Below are positions 36,870-45,652 of a stretch of 64,000 nucleotides of DNA, piece after piece. The DNA lies in assembly GCF_000368025.1 (NCBI RefSeq), contig NZ_KB849212.1, positions 951,250-1,015,249 of the forward strand. The letters are read 5' to 3'. Position 1 is the stretch's first letter, and every line of letters starts with the position of its first letter. Source of the stretch: Acinetobacter parvus DSM 16617 = CIP 108168. Its GTDB lineage: Bacteria > Pseudomonadota > Gammaproteobacteria > Pseudomonadales > Moraxellaceae. The position numbers and the translations under genes are program-made. The notes under the pieces are model-generated. The model made no database searches. It had not been told where the DNA came from and saw only the letters and a program-made list of their open reading frames with translations.

Positions 36870-37047
36870 AAGTCTAAAGCAAATTCTTTTGCTTATAGGG
36901 AAGTTGGTGAAAATCCAACACTGCCCTCGCAACGGTAACACCGAATTATTAATCTCAGCTCTAAGCCAAATCACTGCATCAGAATGATGTGGGAAGATGA
37001 TTAGTAGCATCACGATTGTGATGATATAGTGAAGTCCGGAGACCTGC
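36870..37047 (+). promoter_or_regulatory. Cobalamin riboswitch (AdoCbl/B12 element)
   Basis: Leader of btuB with the conserved B12-element signature: GGGAAGTTGGTGAAAATCC (36899-36917), CACTGCCCTCGCAACGGTAA (36919-36938), and the B12 box AGTCCGGAGACCTGC (37033-37047). A further hairpin CATTCAC / GTGAATG lies just ahead of the btuB ribosome site at about 37070-37089 and may be the expression platform that hides or exposes translation start. It turns off B12 uptake when cobalamin is plentiful. Confidence 0.95.
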
Positions 37048-37102
37048 TTGTTGTTCATTTCCACATTAACATTCACGATGGGTGAATGTCTGGAGCGACA
37101 TC

Positions 37103-38959
37103 ATGTCTACTATTTTTCAACCGACACGTTTAGTTGGTGCTATCGCTATTGCGATGGGGTTTTGTTCAACTACTTTTGCTCAAGATCAATCAACAGAAAA
37201 AACAGCAACGCTCGATACAATTGTTGTGACAGCATCTCGTAGTGAACAAAAAATCAAGGATGTGCCTGCACGTATCTCTATTGTAGAGCCACAGATTGTT
37301 GAACAATCCCCAATCGCATCCTTACCTCAATTGCTACAAACTGATGCATCTATCAATATGGTGCAAAGTGGTGGCTATGGGCAAACAGCGGCAATCTTCC
37401 TACGTGGCACCAACTCTAACCACACTTTGCTTTTAAGAGATGGTGCCCGCCTGAATTCAAATACATCTGGCGCAGCATCCCTACCCTTTATTGATACGAC
37501 TGACATCAAACAAATCGAAGTATTAAAAGGCCCAGCCTCGGTACTATATGGCGCAGATGCGATTGGTGGTGTGGTCCAGCTCATTTCAAAAACACCTGAC
37601 AAGACATCCGCCTTTATAACAGGTGAAGTTGGTGAGAATAAAACCTATAAATCAGTGATTGGTGCCGATTTGGCAGAAAATGGTTTTTATGCACAAATTC
37701 GTGGTCAACGCCTAGAAACGGATGGTACCCCTGTTACGGATGCCAAAGACAATAAAAAAGCCAGTTTTGATCAAAAAGGTTACAGTGCAAAAGTCGGTGT
37801 AGACAAGCAAGACTATGCTGCCTCTGTTGATTACAGTGAAAACCAAGGCTATAGCGATTACGACAACTATGGAAACTTAGTTTCACAAGACTTTAAAAAT
37901 GAGGTGATCAACTTAAAAGGCCGCCTAAATGTGCTGGATAATTTAGCTATTCATGCACGCCTTTCTCAATTCAAAGACAATCTGGATCAAAATGACTCAC
38001 CAGATTATGTATACAGCACCACGCAGGAAGCTGAGCTTTATACAAAATGGCAATTCTCGCCTGCACACAATGTTTTGTTGGGTTCAACCTTTAAAGATAT
38101 CAAAGGCGATGTTTACTCTAAAAACCTCTGGGGCGGAGCGGATGTTAAATACAATGAGTCAGTCAATACCATTGGCTATTTTGTCCAACATCAATACCAG
38201 CAGGATGGGCTAGAAACTCAGGTTGGTGTCCGTGTTGAAGACAACGATAGATTTGGTACCCACACTGTAGGTCAGGGTGCTATCCGTTATCAGGTTCTCC
38301 CATTGACAAGTGTCTATGCAAATATTGGTTCCGCTTTCCGTGCCCCAACAACCAATGACTTATATGCCGTTTCGTGGGGTGCAAACCCTGATCTAAAGCC
38401 AGAAGAAAGTTTCTCTTATGAAATGGGTGTAGATCAAAAGCTCAACGACAATATTGAGTTAGGCTTGTCTGTTTATCGCAATAAAGTCGACAACCTGATC
38501 AGCTATCAGGCTGGTAAATTGATTAATGTCAACAAGGCAACCTTTACGGGTGGTGAAGCATCACTGCAATGGCAACAAGATGCTCTGTTTTTCAACACCA
38601 CTTATGCCTATGTTCAGGCCAAAAATGATGAAACCAAGAAAGACTTGAATCGTCGTCCTAAACAAAGCTTGACTTTAACCACAGGTTGGGATGACGGTGT
38701 TTATGGCATTTCTGCATCTGTTGTTGCAAAATCCAACTCAAAAGACTTTGCGGACTACCCATCCACCACGCCAACAATTAATCCTGGTTATGTCAGCACC
38801 AATGTGAATGCATATTGGCAAGCGACCCCAATGATCAAGCTGTTTACCAATGTTGAAAATATTGGTGATGTCAATTATAAAACAGCTTATAACGGCAATG
38901 GTGTTTACTATATCAATGGTGGTCGCATCGCTTCTGCGGGTGTCACATTTCGTTATTAA
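37103..38959 (+). CDS. btuB: TonB-dependent vitamin B12 receptor
   Basis: 618-residue outer membrane receptor for cobalamin. Signal peptide MSTIFQPTRLVGAIAIAMGF ends before AQDQ; the TonB box is LDTIVVTASRSEQK; the plug continues with AAIFLRGTNSNHTLLLRDGA and VLKGPASVLYGADAIGGVVQ. The barrel ends in VTFRY, a C-terminal aromatic as expected. The frame is open from 37082, but ATG 37103 has GGAG seven bases upstream and gives the signal peptide. The riboswitch upstream names the ligand. Downstream follows the adenosyltransferase gene. Confidence 0.93.
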   Translation: MSTIFQPTRLVGAIAIAMGFCSTTFAQDQSTEKTATLDTIVVTASRSEQKIKDVPARISIVEPQIVEQSPIASLPQLLQTDASINMVQSGGYGQTAAIFLRGTNSNHTLLLRDGARLNSNTSGAASLPFIDTTDIKQIEVLKGPASVLYGADAIGGVVQLISKTPDKTSAFITGEVGENKTYKSVIGADLAENGFYAQIRGQRLETDGTPVTDAKDNKKASFDQKGYSAKVGVDKQDYAASVDYSENQGYSDYDNYGNLVSQDFKNEVINLKGRLNVLDNLAIHARLSQFKDNLDQNDSPDYVYSTTQEAELYTKWQFSPAHNVLLGSTFKDIKGDVYSKNLWGGADVKYNESVNTIGYFVQHQYQQDGLETQVGVRVEDNDRFGTHTVGQGAIRYQVLPLTSVYANIGSAFRAPTTNDLYAVSWGANPDLKPEESFSYEMGVDQKLNDNIELGLSVYRNKVDNLISYQAGKLINVNKATFTGGEASLQWQQDALFFNTTYAYVQAKNDETKKDLNRRPKQSLTLTTGWDDGVYGISASVVAKSNSKDFADYPSTTPTINPGYVSTNVNAYWQATPMIKLFTNVENIGDVNYKTAYNGNGVYYINGGRIASAGVTFRY

Positions 38960-39002
38960 TCGTGTGCTAAAACAATAAAAATATTTCCTTAACTCCAGTT
39001 TC

Positions 39003-39036
39003 GGGATAATGTTCTGACCGGCATTATCCCCTTTTT
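39003..39036 (+). terminator. Terminator between btuB and the adenosyltransferase gene
   Basis: Stem GGGATAATG / CATTATCCC, loop TTCTGACCGG, followed by CTTTTTATTTT. It may partly uncouple the two genes, which share one direction 103 bases apart. Confidence 0.8.
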
Positions 39037-39061
39037 ATTTTAGGACAAGAGCAACAGAACT

Positions 39062-39649
39062 ATGGGACATCGTTTAAGCAAGATTTATACACGCACTGGC
39101 GATTCAGGCACAACGGGTTTAGGAGATGGTTCACGGGTTGCCAAGGATGATTTACGCATCACTGCACTGGGTGATGTGGATGAACTGAACGCGACCGTTG
39201 GTGTACTCCGCGCACAAATCACTGCCAGCCAAATTGCAGATAAAGACCACTGGGACAAAAGTCTGAGCCTGATTCAGCACTGGCTGTTCGATTTAGGCGG
39301 TGAGGTATGCATTCCCAACTACCATTTACTCCAACCCGTTTGTATTGAATTTCTTGAAAAAGAAATTGACCGTATGAATGAAAGTCTGCCAATGCTGAAA
39401 GATTTTATCCTCCCATCAGGCACTTTGGCCTGTAGTTATGCGCATCAGGCGCGTGCTGTCTGCCGTCGTGCTGAGCGTGCCCTGATGTCGGTGCATACAC
39501 GCGATCAAAATATTCAGGCAACCGCTTTACAATTACTCAATCGTTTATCAGACTGGCTGTTTGTGGCTTCACGCAGTTTACAGCGTGCCGAGGGTGGTAG
39601 CGAAGTGCTGTGGCAGAAGAATATCAATGACAGTATTGATCCAGCATAA
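39062..39649 (+). CDS. Cob(I)alamin adenosyltransferase, PduO type
   Basis: 195-residue ATP:corrinoid adenosyltransferase that makes the adenosyl form of B12. The ATP loop is KIYTRTGDSGTTGLGDG; other PduO-type motifs are GDVDELNATVGVLRAQ, FILPSGTLACSYAHQARAVCRRAER and LNRLSDWLFVASR. The gene sits behind btuB and the riboswitch, so uptake and activation of the vitamin are linked, possibly for methylmalonyl-CoA mutase or ethanolamine lyase coded elsewhere. It is followed closely (22 bases) by a phosphodiesterase gene. Confidence 0.93.
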   Translation: MGHRLSKIYTRTGDSGTTGLGDGSRVAKDDLRITALGDVDELNATVGVLRAQITASQIADKDHWDKSLSLIQHWLFDLGGEVCIPNYHLLQPVCIEFLEKEIDRMNESLPMLKDFILPSGTLACSYAHQARAVCRRAERALMSVHTRDQNIQATALQLLNRLSDWLFVASRSLQRAEGGSEVLWQKNINDSIDPA

Positions 39650-39671
39650 AGATGGTTTAGGTAGAAAATAA

Positions 39672-40391
39672 ATGCGAATTATTGGTCATCGTGGGGCACG
39701 TGGAGAAGCGCCTGAAAATACGCTGGGTGGTTTTCGTTATTTGCATGATCTAGGGGTACGAGCTGTCGAGTTTGACGTGCGGCAACTACAGGATGGTCAG
39801 TTAATTGTCATCCATGATGATAATTTTCAGCGTACCACAGGCCGTTCACAGCATGTTGAAAGTTGTGATTTGGCCACAGCACAGCAGTTTGATCATCGCC
39901 ATCAATGGCAGGCTTGGGAAAATGAAGAATACACCCCACATTTAACCGATGTGATGGCATGTTTAACCGAGTTTGAACACATTGAAGTTGAAATCAAGGC
40001 CGTTGCAGATGAAGCAGCGGCTGAACGCCTGATCTTAAGCCTGCATAATGAACTCAAGGGCTTTGAAAAGAACGCAACCATTACCAGCTTTGATGTGAAG
40101 ATTTTAACCGCCTTACAGCAACATCACAGCCATTTTAAACGTGGCTTGTTGGTTGAAATTCCACTTGGTGAATATGCGATTGAACTGGCCCAGCAATATG
40201 GATGCTGCCAGATTGGCTGGAAAGACCAACTGGCAACCGATGAAATCATTAAACTCACTCACCAAGCAAAACTTGATATTAGTGTCTGGACTGTAAATGA
40301 TGTGGAACGGGCGAAGCATTTACAGCAGTTAGGAATACAAGGCTTAATCACTGATGTACCAAGCACTATGCTCAGATCATTGTCCTTGTAA
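39672..40391 (+). CDS. Glycerophosphodiester phosphodiesterase
   Basis: 239-residue cytosolic GDPD-family TIM barrel of the UgpQ type, cutting glycerophosphodiesters to glycerol-3-phosphate and alcohol. The active site is at the N-terminus: IIGHRGARGEAPENTLGGF, then VRAVEFDVRQLQDGQLIVIHDD (catalytic E, D, H), and the C-terminal VWTVNDVERAKHLQQLGIQG. No signal peptide. The ATG follows TTTAGGTAGAAAATAA. It is probably co-transcribed with the adenosyltransferase, although they do not share a pathway. Confidence 0.9.
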   Translation: MRIIGHRGARGEAPENTLGGFRYLHDLGVRAVEFDVRQLQDGQLIVIHDDNFQRTTGRSQHVESCDLATAQQFDHRHQWQAWENEEYTPHLTDVMACLTEFEHIEVEIKAVADEAAAERLILSLHNELKGFEKNATITSFDVKILTALQQHHSHFKRGLLVEIPLGEYAIELAQQYGCCQIGWKDQLATDEIIKLTHQAKLDISVWTVNDVERAKHLQQLGIQGLITDVPSTMLRSLSL

Positions 40392-40455
40392 AAATTGCTT
40401 TATAAACAATTAAAATATGGGATTGGGGCGAATACATCACTCCTTGTTCTACGAT

Positions 40456-40965
40456 TCATCTTTTAGGTTGTGCCTGAATCAGACGCTGCCCTTTAGCATC
40501 AAGCAGATATAAATTTGCACCATCAAACTGGAAACGCTCAACCCGCTGAATGAGATCCATCAAATCTGCTTCCTGCGCCAAAGCCTTAGGGCAACTATCG
40601 TGTCCAGCCATAACATCAAAATCAAGTTTCTGCTGAGCAAAGTCATATGTATAACGACCATAAATAGCGTTACAGCCTGTATGACCAGAGACAGTCTTTG
40701 TCACCGAGTTAAGCAGGAAACTCGGATACTGGTTAAAAAACAATGCACGCCTATTCTGAACGGTCATAATTTGCCATTCAATGTCCTGCACACCATCGCT
40801 ACTTTTACGAACCTGCATTGCAGGAGGCTGAACCACACGTTTCGGTTGCAAGGTGGTTTTCTGCACTGTTTTGGGTTGACTCTGGCAGGCAGCCACCATC
40901 ACAACAGCCGACAGAATCAAAGTTTTATGAAAAAAAGATTTCATGGAAAAAATCGGATTTTTCAT
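40456..40965 (-). CDS. META-domain (HslJ-like) lipoprotein
   Basis: Lipoprotein with signal ending VMVAACQSQP and a C-terminal META domain (IEWQIMTVQNRRALFF, VSGHTGCNAIYGRYTYD, LMDLIQRVERFQFDGANLYL) related to the heat-shock protein HslJ. Starts are possible at 40983, 40965 and 40944; the ATG at 40965 has GAGC before it, while 40944 gives the tightest signal peptide (MKSFFHKTLIL). Two cysteines, in GCNAIYG and DSCPKAL, may form a disulfide. Function unknown; a stress-related outer-membrane role is plausible. Confidence 0.75.
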   Translation of the reverse strand: MKNPIFSMKSFFHKTLILSAVVMVAACQSQPKTVQKTTLQPKRVVQPPAMQVRKSSDGVQDIEWQIMTVQNRRALFFNQYPSFLLNSVTKTVSGHTGCNAIYGRYTYDFAQQKLDFDVMAGHDSCPKALAQEADLMDLIQRVERFQFDGANLYLLDAKGQRLIQAQPKR

Positions 40966-41195
40966 GGTAATTTGCTCACACATTGATTTGTTTCACCTTT
41001 TAATCAATATACCAGTTAGGCAAGCGGAATTCTATTACGGTTCTTTCAGTACAACTGTAGAATAATGCTAGTGTTCATTTATCTGGGCGTGCTAATATCA
41101 ATAATAAAATAGCAATATATCGTTGTGATTGGTTTTGCTATCTCGTTTAGTTTTATTATCTTGTACAAACAAGGTTACTAGGAGCGCTGACGGAT

Positions 41196-42365
41196 ATGAC
41201 TTCCGCCCCACTCAAAAAAGCACCCATTAACTGGACTGCTAGCATTACCTTAATTGGAACACCAATTCTTGCGATTATTCTAATCCCTTTATACGCTTAT
41301 TATTATGATTTTAGTGTAAGTGCCTGGGTCAGTTTATTTTTTCTTTTGGCATTAAGCAGCCTGGGAATTACAGCAGGTTATCACCGTCTTTGGGCACACC
41401 GTGCCTATGAGGCCGCTTTACCACTTAAAATCCTGTTGATGATTGGCGGTACTTTCGCTGTCCAGAACAGTATCCTGTTTTGGGCTTCAGGCCACCGCAC
41501 CCATCACCGTCATGTTGATGATGTCGATCAGGATCCGTATTCAATCAAACGTGGTTTCTGGTATGCACATCTGGGCTGGATGATTCGCGACCACTCACCC
41601 TCTGAACCTGATTACAAAAATGCACCTGACTTAATCAATGACAAGCTGGTGATGTTCCAGCATAAATACTATGTGCCAATGGTCATTGCAGTTCATGTGG
41701 GCTTATTGGGTGGTGTTGGCTGGGCAGTCGGCGATGTTTGGGGTGTCGTTCTACTGGGTGGTTTACTACGTCTGATCATTAGCCATCATGTCACCTTCTT
41801 CATTAACTCTTTATGTCATATGTGGGGTAAACGCCCTTATACTGACGAAAATACCGCACGTGATAATTTTATCCTAGCGATTCTCACTTGGGGTGAGGGA
41901 TATCATAACTACCATCACATTTTCCAGTACGACTACCGTAATGGGGTAAAATGGTGGCAATACGACCCTACAAAATGGTTAATTTGGACGAGTGCAAAGT
42001 TAGGCTTAGCAAAAAATTTACGTCGTATTCCAAGCTTTAATATCCAGAAAGCTGAACTTGCGATGAAGTTTAAATATGCTGAACAAGATCTCGCGATTTA
42101 TGGTCATGATGTCAATACTGACATCTTGCAAATGAAACAACGTATTGCTCAAGAATATGAAGCTTTTACATTAACTCTAAACGATTGGGCGAAGTTAAAA
42201 GAGCAAGAGCTACAAGCAAAAAAAGCAGCAATGGCCGAAAAAATCCATCAAATGGATCATAAGCTTAAGGTTGATTTCCAGTTGCTTGAACATCGTCTTG
42301 CTCACCATCGTGAATGTTTGGAAACATTGATGCGTAACATCAAAAAAGCGCCTGTTTCAGAATAA
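41196..42365 (+). CDS. Acyl-CoA (delta-9) desaturase with coiled-coil tail
   Basis: 389-residue membrane di-iron desaturase putting a cis double bond in acyl chains, fluidising the membrane. Three histidine boxes are HRLWAHR (63-69), HRTHHRHVDD (from 100) and HNYHHIF (from about 236); four membrane helices surround them. Beyond about residue 285 comes a charged helical tail of 100 residues (VNTDILQMKQRIAQEYEAF ... ECLETLMRNIKK), probably coiled coil, found also in relatives of this genus. The ATG follows TAGGAGCGCTGACGG. A terminator follows the gene. Confidence 0.9.
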   Translation: MTSAPLKKAPINWTASITLIGTPILAIILIPLYAYYYDFSVSAWVSLFFLLALSSLGITAGYHRLWAHRAYEAALPLKILLMIGGTFAVQNSILFWASGHRTHHRHVDDVDQDPYSIKRGFWYAHLGWMIRDHSPSEPDYKNAPDLINDKLVMFQHKYYVPMVIAVHVGLLGGVGWAVGDVWGVVLLGGLLRLIISHHVTFFINSLCHMWGKRPYTDENTARDNFILAILTWGEGYHNYHHIFQYDYRNGVKWWQYDPTKWLIWTSAKLGLAKNLRRIPSFNIQKAELAMKFKYAEQDLAIYGHDVNTDILQMKQRIAQEYEAFTLTLNDWAKLKEQELQAKKAAMAEKIHQMDHKLKVDFQLLEHRLAHHRECLETLMRNIKKAPVSE

Positions 42366-42376
42366 AAAATACTCAA

Positions 42377-42405
42377 TAAAATGGTCTCTTTAGAGGCCAT
42401 TTTTT
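42377..42405 (+). terminator. Desaturase terminator
   Basis: Stem AAAATGGTCTC / GAGGCCATTTT with one T-G pair, loop TTTA, and a T-run. Confidence 0.8.
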
Positions 42406-42501
42406 ATGCCTATTTAAATATTCAGTTCATGACCACAATTCACTATTTTAGACCTATCTTTGCTATAGTCATCATTCAGCTTCTTGCCATGATATTGACC
42501 T

Positions 42502-43944
42502 ATGCATTTCAATCCTCGCTATTCATCTCTCAATTCAAAGCTCTATCATCAGCAACAACCAAGTCCTTTACGTGGCGCAAAAGCTGGTCACTTTAATGAA
42601 GCGTTAGCCGATGAATTGCAATGGAATGAAGAGGATAAAGCCAATTGGGTTGAGATTTGTAGTGGGCAAAAAACCTTTGCTGAATTCACTCCATTAGCGA
42701 TGGTGTATGCAGGTCATCAATTTGGACAATGGGCTGGACAGTTGGGTGATGGTCGTGGTTTGTTGATTGGACAAATTCTCAATCAGCAGGGACAAACTAT
42801 TGATCTTCATCTTAAGGGTGCGGGTTCAACCCCCTATTCACGTATGGGTGATGGTCGTGCGGTATTGCGTTCGGTGATTCGTGAATATCTGGCTGGACAT
42901 GCACTGAATGCTCTTGGCGTAGCATCTAGCCATGCCGTTGGTTTTACTACATCGACACAAGGTGTACAACGTGAAACTCTTGAACTTGGTGCAATGTTAT
43001 TACGCACGTCTGAATGTCATATTCGTCTAGGGCATTTTGAGTGGATCAACCAATATGCCCCTGAACTTTTAACTGAATTTACGCAAAAATGTATTGAATG
43101 GCATTATCCTGAATGTTTAGAAGCAGAGAATCCTATTTTGGCGTTCACTGAGGCGGTGGTTGAAAGAACTGCCATTATGATTGCCAAATGGCAATTGGTG
43201 GGCTTCGCGCATGGAGTCATGAATACCGATAATTTAAATATTACAGGCTCAACCTTAGATTTTGGTCCGTATGGCTTTATGGAGCGTTTCCGCCCGAACT
43301 GGATCAACAACCACTCCGATTATCAGGGTCGCTATACTTACCAAAATCAGCCAAGTATTGGGCACTGGAATTTGTGGACATGGTTGAACAATCTTATTCC
43401 TTTAGCTAAGCCTGAGCATAAAGAACACTTCAAACAGGATTTGGCGACTTGCCTAGAAAAGTTTGAACCGACCTTTTTAGAACATTATGGTCAGGGTTTA
43501 TGCCAAAAAATGGGACTCCCCCATTTTCATAAAGACAGTTTAGATTGTAGTTTTGCATTCTTGCGAATTTTGCAAACGGAACAACTCGACTATACGCAAA
43601 GTTTTATTCGCCTACAGAACAAGGAATATAAAACCCTCCGTGATGATTGCTTAGATCTACGTCAGTTTGATGCTTTTCTCCATCAATATCAGGAGATTCG
43701 CAAAACTCAAGAGAGAGACGAGTTAGATCGAGTTATGCAAAGCGCTAATCCTCATTATATTTTACGCAACCACATGGCACAAAAAGCGATTGAACTAGCC
43801 GAACGTGGTGATTTTAGTGAGGTTGAACGTTTGTTTAAGCTACTGAATCAGCCTTATTTAAAACAACCCGACTTAGAAACTGAACAAGATACTGCACCTT
43901 TACCAAGTGATGTGCCTGAAATAATGGTGAGTTGTTCATCTTAA
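42502..43944 (+). CDS. selO: Protein adenylyltransferase SelO (YdiU)
   Basis: 480-residue pseudokinase of the SelO family that transfers AMP from ATP to Ser/Thr/Tyr of proteins, linked to redox stress. Family motifs are GHQFGQWAGQLGDGRG, GAGSTPYSRMGDGRAVLRS, GFAHGVMNTDNLNI (metal-binding N and D) and TLDFGPYGFM. The C-terminus ends MVSCSS, the redox cysteine tail as in E. coli YdiU. Shadowed start options exist, but MHFNPRYSSLNSKLYH is the family N-terminus. It lies upstream of the broken DUF4279 gene. Confidence 0.93.
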   Translation: MHFNPRYSSLNSKLYHQQQPSPLRGAKAGHFNEALADELQWNEEDKANWVEICSGQKTFAEFTPLAMVYAGHQFGQWAGQLGDGRGLLIGQILNQQGQTIDLHLKGAGSTPYSRMGDGRAVLRSVIREYLAGHALNALGVASSHAVGFTTSTQGVQRETLELGAMLLRTSECHIRLGHFEWINQYAPELLTEFTQKCIEWHYPECLEAENPILAFTEAVVERTAIMIAKWQLVGFAHGVMNTDNLNITGSTLDFGPYGFMERFRPNWINNHSDYQGRYTYQNQPSIGHWNLWTWLNNLIPLAKPEHKEHFKQDLATCLEKFEPTFLEHYGQGLCQKMGLPHFHKDSLDCSFAFLRILQTEQLDYTQSFIRLQNKEYKTLRDDCLDLRQFDAFLHQYQEIRKTQERDELDRVMQSANPHYILRNHMAQKAIELAERGDFSEVERLFKLLNQPYLKQPDLETEQDTAPLPSDVPEIMVSCSS

Positions 43945-44041
43945 TTCTAAACAGTTTTAGTTCCCTTGTGCTGCTATCGCGACTCAGGCGAGTTGTTCGT
44001 TTTAAAAGAATATCCCGAGAAGAACGTTAAGGGTAAAAATA

Positions 44042-44422
44042 ATGTCACAACAACAAAGCTACAGTGAATATTTTTATTTCACTGTGGCTTTGTTGCATAA
44101 ATATTTTGCAAGATACTGATTTTTAAGGGGTTTTCTAAAATTTTAATAAAAATAAATATAATAAAATCATAGTGTTAGCTATTTCTGCAACAAAGCCGAT
44201 CGAGATTCATTAAAACTGAATGAGCATATTGCTGATGTAGTGGAACAGTTACGACCTTATAAAAATACCTTACAGCAGCTCTTTTTTAATCCTCAATATT
44301 CACTCGGTATCAGTGCAACAGGACATATTGAAAATCCACATCACCGACCTGTCAGCGCAGCCAATATTAGACAATTGTTTATGCTAGCTTTGAGTTTAGA
44401 TGTGGATTATTATTTTGCTTAG
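44042..44422 (+). pseudogene. DUF4279-like gene interrupted by a MITE
   Basis: An ATG at 44042 with AAGGG upstream begins MSQQQSYSEYFYFTV, like the opening of DUF4279 proteins; the frame then runs into the MITE at 44086 and stops. Behind the MITE, from 44198, one frame gives DRDSLKLNEHIADVVEQLRP..., then SLGISATGHIENPHHRP and the family end LALSLDVDYYF, stop at 44422. About 45 residues of a usual 130-140 are missing, which fits the absence of a target duplication: sequence was lost at the insertion. This is my reconstruction from the fragments. Confidence 0.6.
44086..44197. mobile_element. 112-bp MITE with IS903-like ends
   Basis: AT-rich non-coding element bounded by an 18-bp inverted repeat with one mismatch: GGCTTTGTTGCATAAATA (44086-44103) and its partner at 44180-44197 (GGCTTTGTTGCAGAAATA in complement). 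The end GGCTTTGTTG is that of IS903-type members of the IS5 family, so a related transposase probably moved it. No 9-bp duplication is present: flanks are TTTCACTGT and GATCGAGAT. Confidence 0.7.
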
Positions 44423-44425
44423 TCT

Positions 44426-44716
44426 CTACCATTGATACTGGGCAAACAATTGAGCGCCCATCCTCTTGGCCTGGTTGGTATTTAGATCATCTGCAATATA
44501 TTTCAAGCCAAAATTTTGATGCTGTACTGATAAGCCTAAAGCATGGGTCTGAGGTTCAAAATGGATTCCCCATTCTACACCTGTATCCCAATAAGCGTTC
44601 AATTGCCAAAGACTATTATATTGATTGCTGATTGAACTCATACCTAAACGCCAATTCTGATCTGACTGATAATTTAGATCAGTATAAATTTTAAAAGGCA
44701 GCTTCTGCGTATATTA
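44426..44716 (-). pseudogene. C-terminal fragment of an outer membrane beta-barrel protein
   Basis: Frame open from the IS border to the stop at 44426. The residues alternate polar and aromatic in short strands (NSLWQLNAYWDTGVEWGIHF, GLSVQHQNFGLKYIADD, MGAQLFAQYQW), ending in Trp, as in barrel proteins. The 5' part is not found beyond the IS: directly upstream of the 45596 junction the joined frame meets a stop, so a deletion took it. I cannot name the protein. Confidence 0.55.
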
Positions 44717-45596
44717 GACCTCTTGCGAAAGTAAAAACTGCCTCAATATAGATTTCATGAAATATCAGAAATTAAACCGTTTTTCAGATTCTGAATTCAA
44801 GCGCTTGGTTGGCGTACCTCGACCAGTTTTTAGTGAAATGGTCGAAGTTTTAAAAGAAGCAGAATCACTTAAAAAGAAATTTGGGCGTCCTCATACTTTA
44901 GCTATAGAGGATCAATTATTATTAACACTCAATTACTTACGGAATTACAGCACTCAATTGGAATTGGCTGCAAATTACCATATCGCTGAAAGTAATGTGA
45001 ATCGAACCATTAAAAAGGTTGAAGATGCATTAATGAAATCAAGGCGTTTTACCCTGCCAAAACGAAGCATTACAACAGCAGACGAACAATTTAACTGGGT
45101 CATTATTGATGCTACAGAATGTTCAATAGAACGCCCCAAAAAAAAATCAGAGTAAGTTCTACAGTGGTAAAAAGAAGAAACATACGCTAAAAGCCCAAGT
45201 GATCTATCATCCGAAGAGCAAACAAATCATAGGAGTAGATATATCTTCTGGCAGTCAGCATGATATTAAATTGGCAAGAAAAACAGTTAAGAAATTCAAA
45301 CATTGTGAATATGTTATGACCGATTTAGGGTATTACGGATTAGAGCAAGATGGATTTAAATTGTTGATTCCAATCAAAAAAAGAAAAATTTCCCATTATT
45401 TAAAGTTGAGAAAAATTACAATAAAATGATTGGAAAAATACGAGTTGTGATCGAACACATTAATAGTCAATTGAAAAGATTTAGAATACTCAGTGAACGC
45501 TATCGAAATAGACGGAAAAGATTCGGTTTGCGCATTAACTTAATTGCCGCACTGGTAAACCGGATGAACTTGCAATAACGACTTTCGCAAGAGGTC
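44717..45596 (+). mobile_element. IS5-family (IS427-group-like) insertion sequence, 880 bp
   Basis: Ends are GACCTCTTGCGAAAGT (left) and its exact complement (right), flanked by a 2-bp TA duplication (44715-44716, 45597-45598), as usual for the IS427 group. The single transposase gene fills the element but is frameshifted. The 5' flank is the barrel fragment, the 3' flank is the baeR terminator region. I do not name the isoform. Confidence 0.85.
44757..45578 (+). pseudogene. Transposase of the IS5-family element, two frameshifts
   Basis: First frame 44757-45155: helix-turn-helix region (FGRPHTLAIEDQLLLTLNYL, NYHIAESNVNRTIKK) and DDE start VIIDATECSIERPKK. It leaves frame at a run of nine A (45138-45146); with eight A it would read PKKNQSKFYSGKKKKHTLKAQ. 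Second frame goes on with VIYHPKSKQIIGVDIS and VMTDLGYYGLEQDG, then shifts again at the A-run near 45380-45391, after which the last frame gives MIGKIRVVIEHINSQLKRF to the stop at 45578. The two shifts are +1 and -1. Such elements may use slippage, but two sites is unusual. Confidence 0.8.
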
Positions 45597-45621
45597 TAAT
45601 GACAATCGATTATTGAATAGA

Positions 45622-45650
45622 AAGCCCTTTATTAATAAAGGGCTTATATT
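45622..45650 (-). terminator. baeR terminator
   Basis: Perfect palindrome AAGCCCTTTATTAATAAAGGGCTT (45622-45645), 10 bases after the baeR stop codon on the minus strand; it can also serve the IS side. Confidence 0.75.
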
Positions 45651-45652
45651 TT

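Noticed and set aside
44240..44422. Separate 60-residue gene from the GTG at 44240
   Set aside because: The frame is open further upstream to the MITE border and matches the C-terminal part of a DUF4279 protein.
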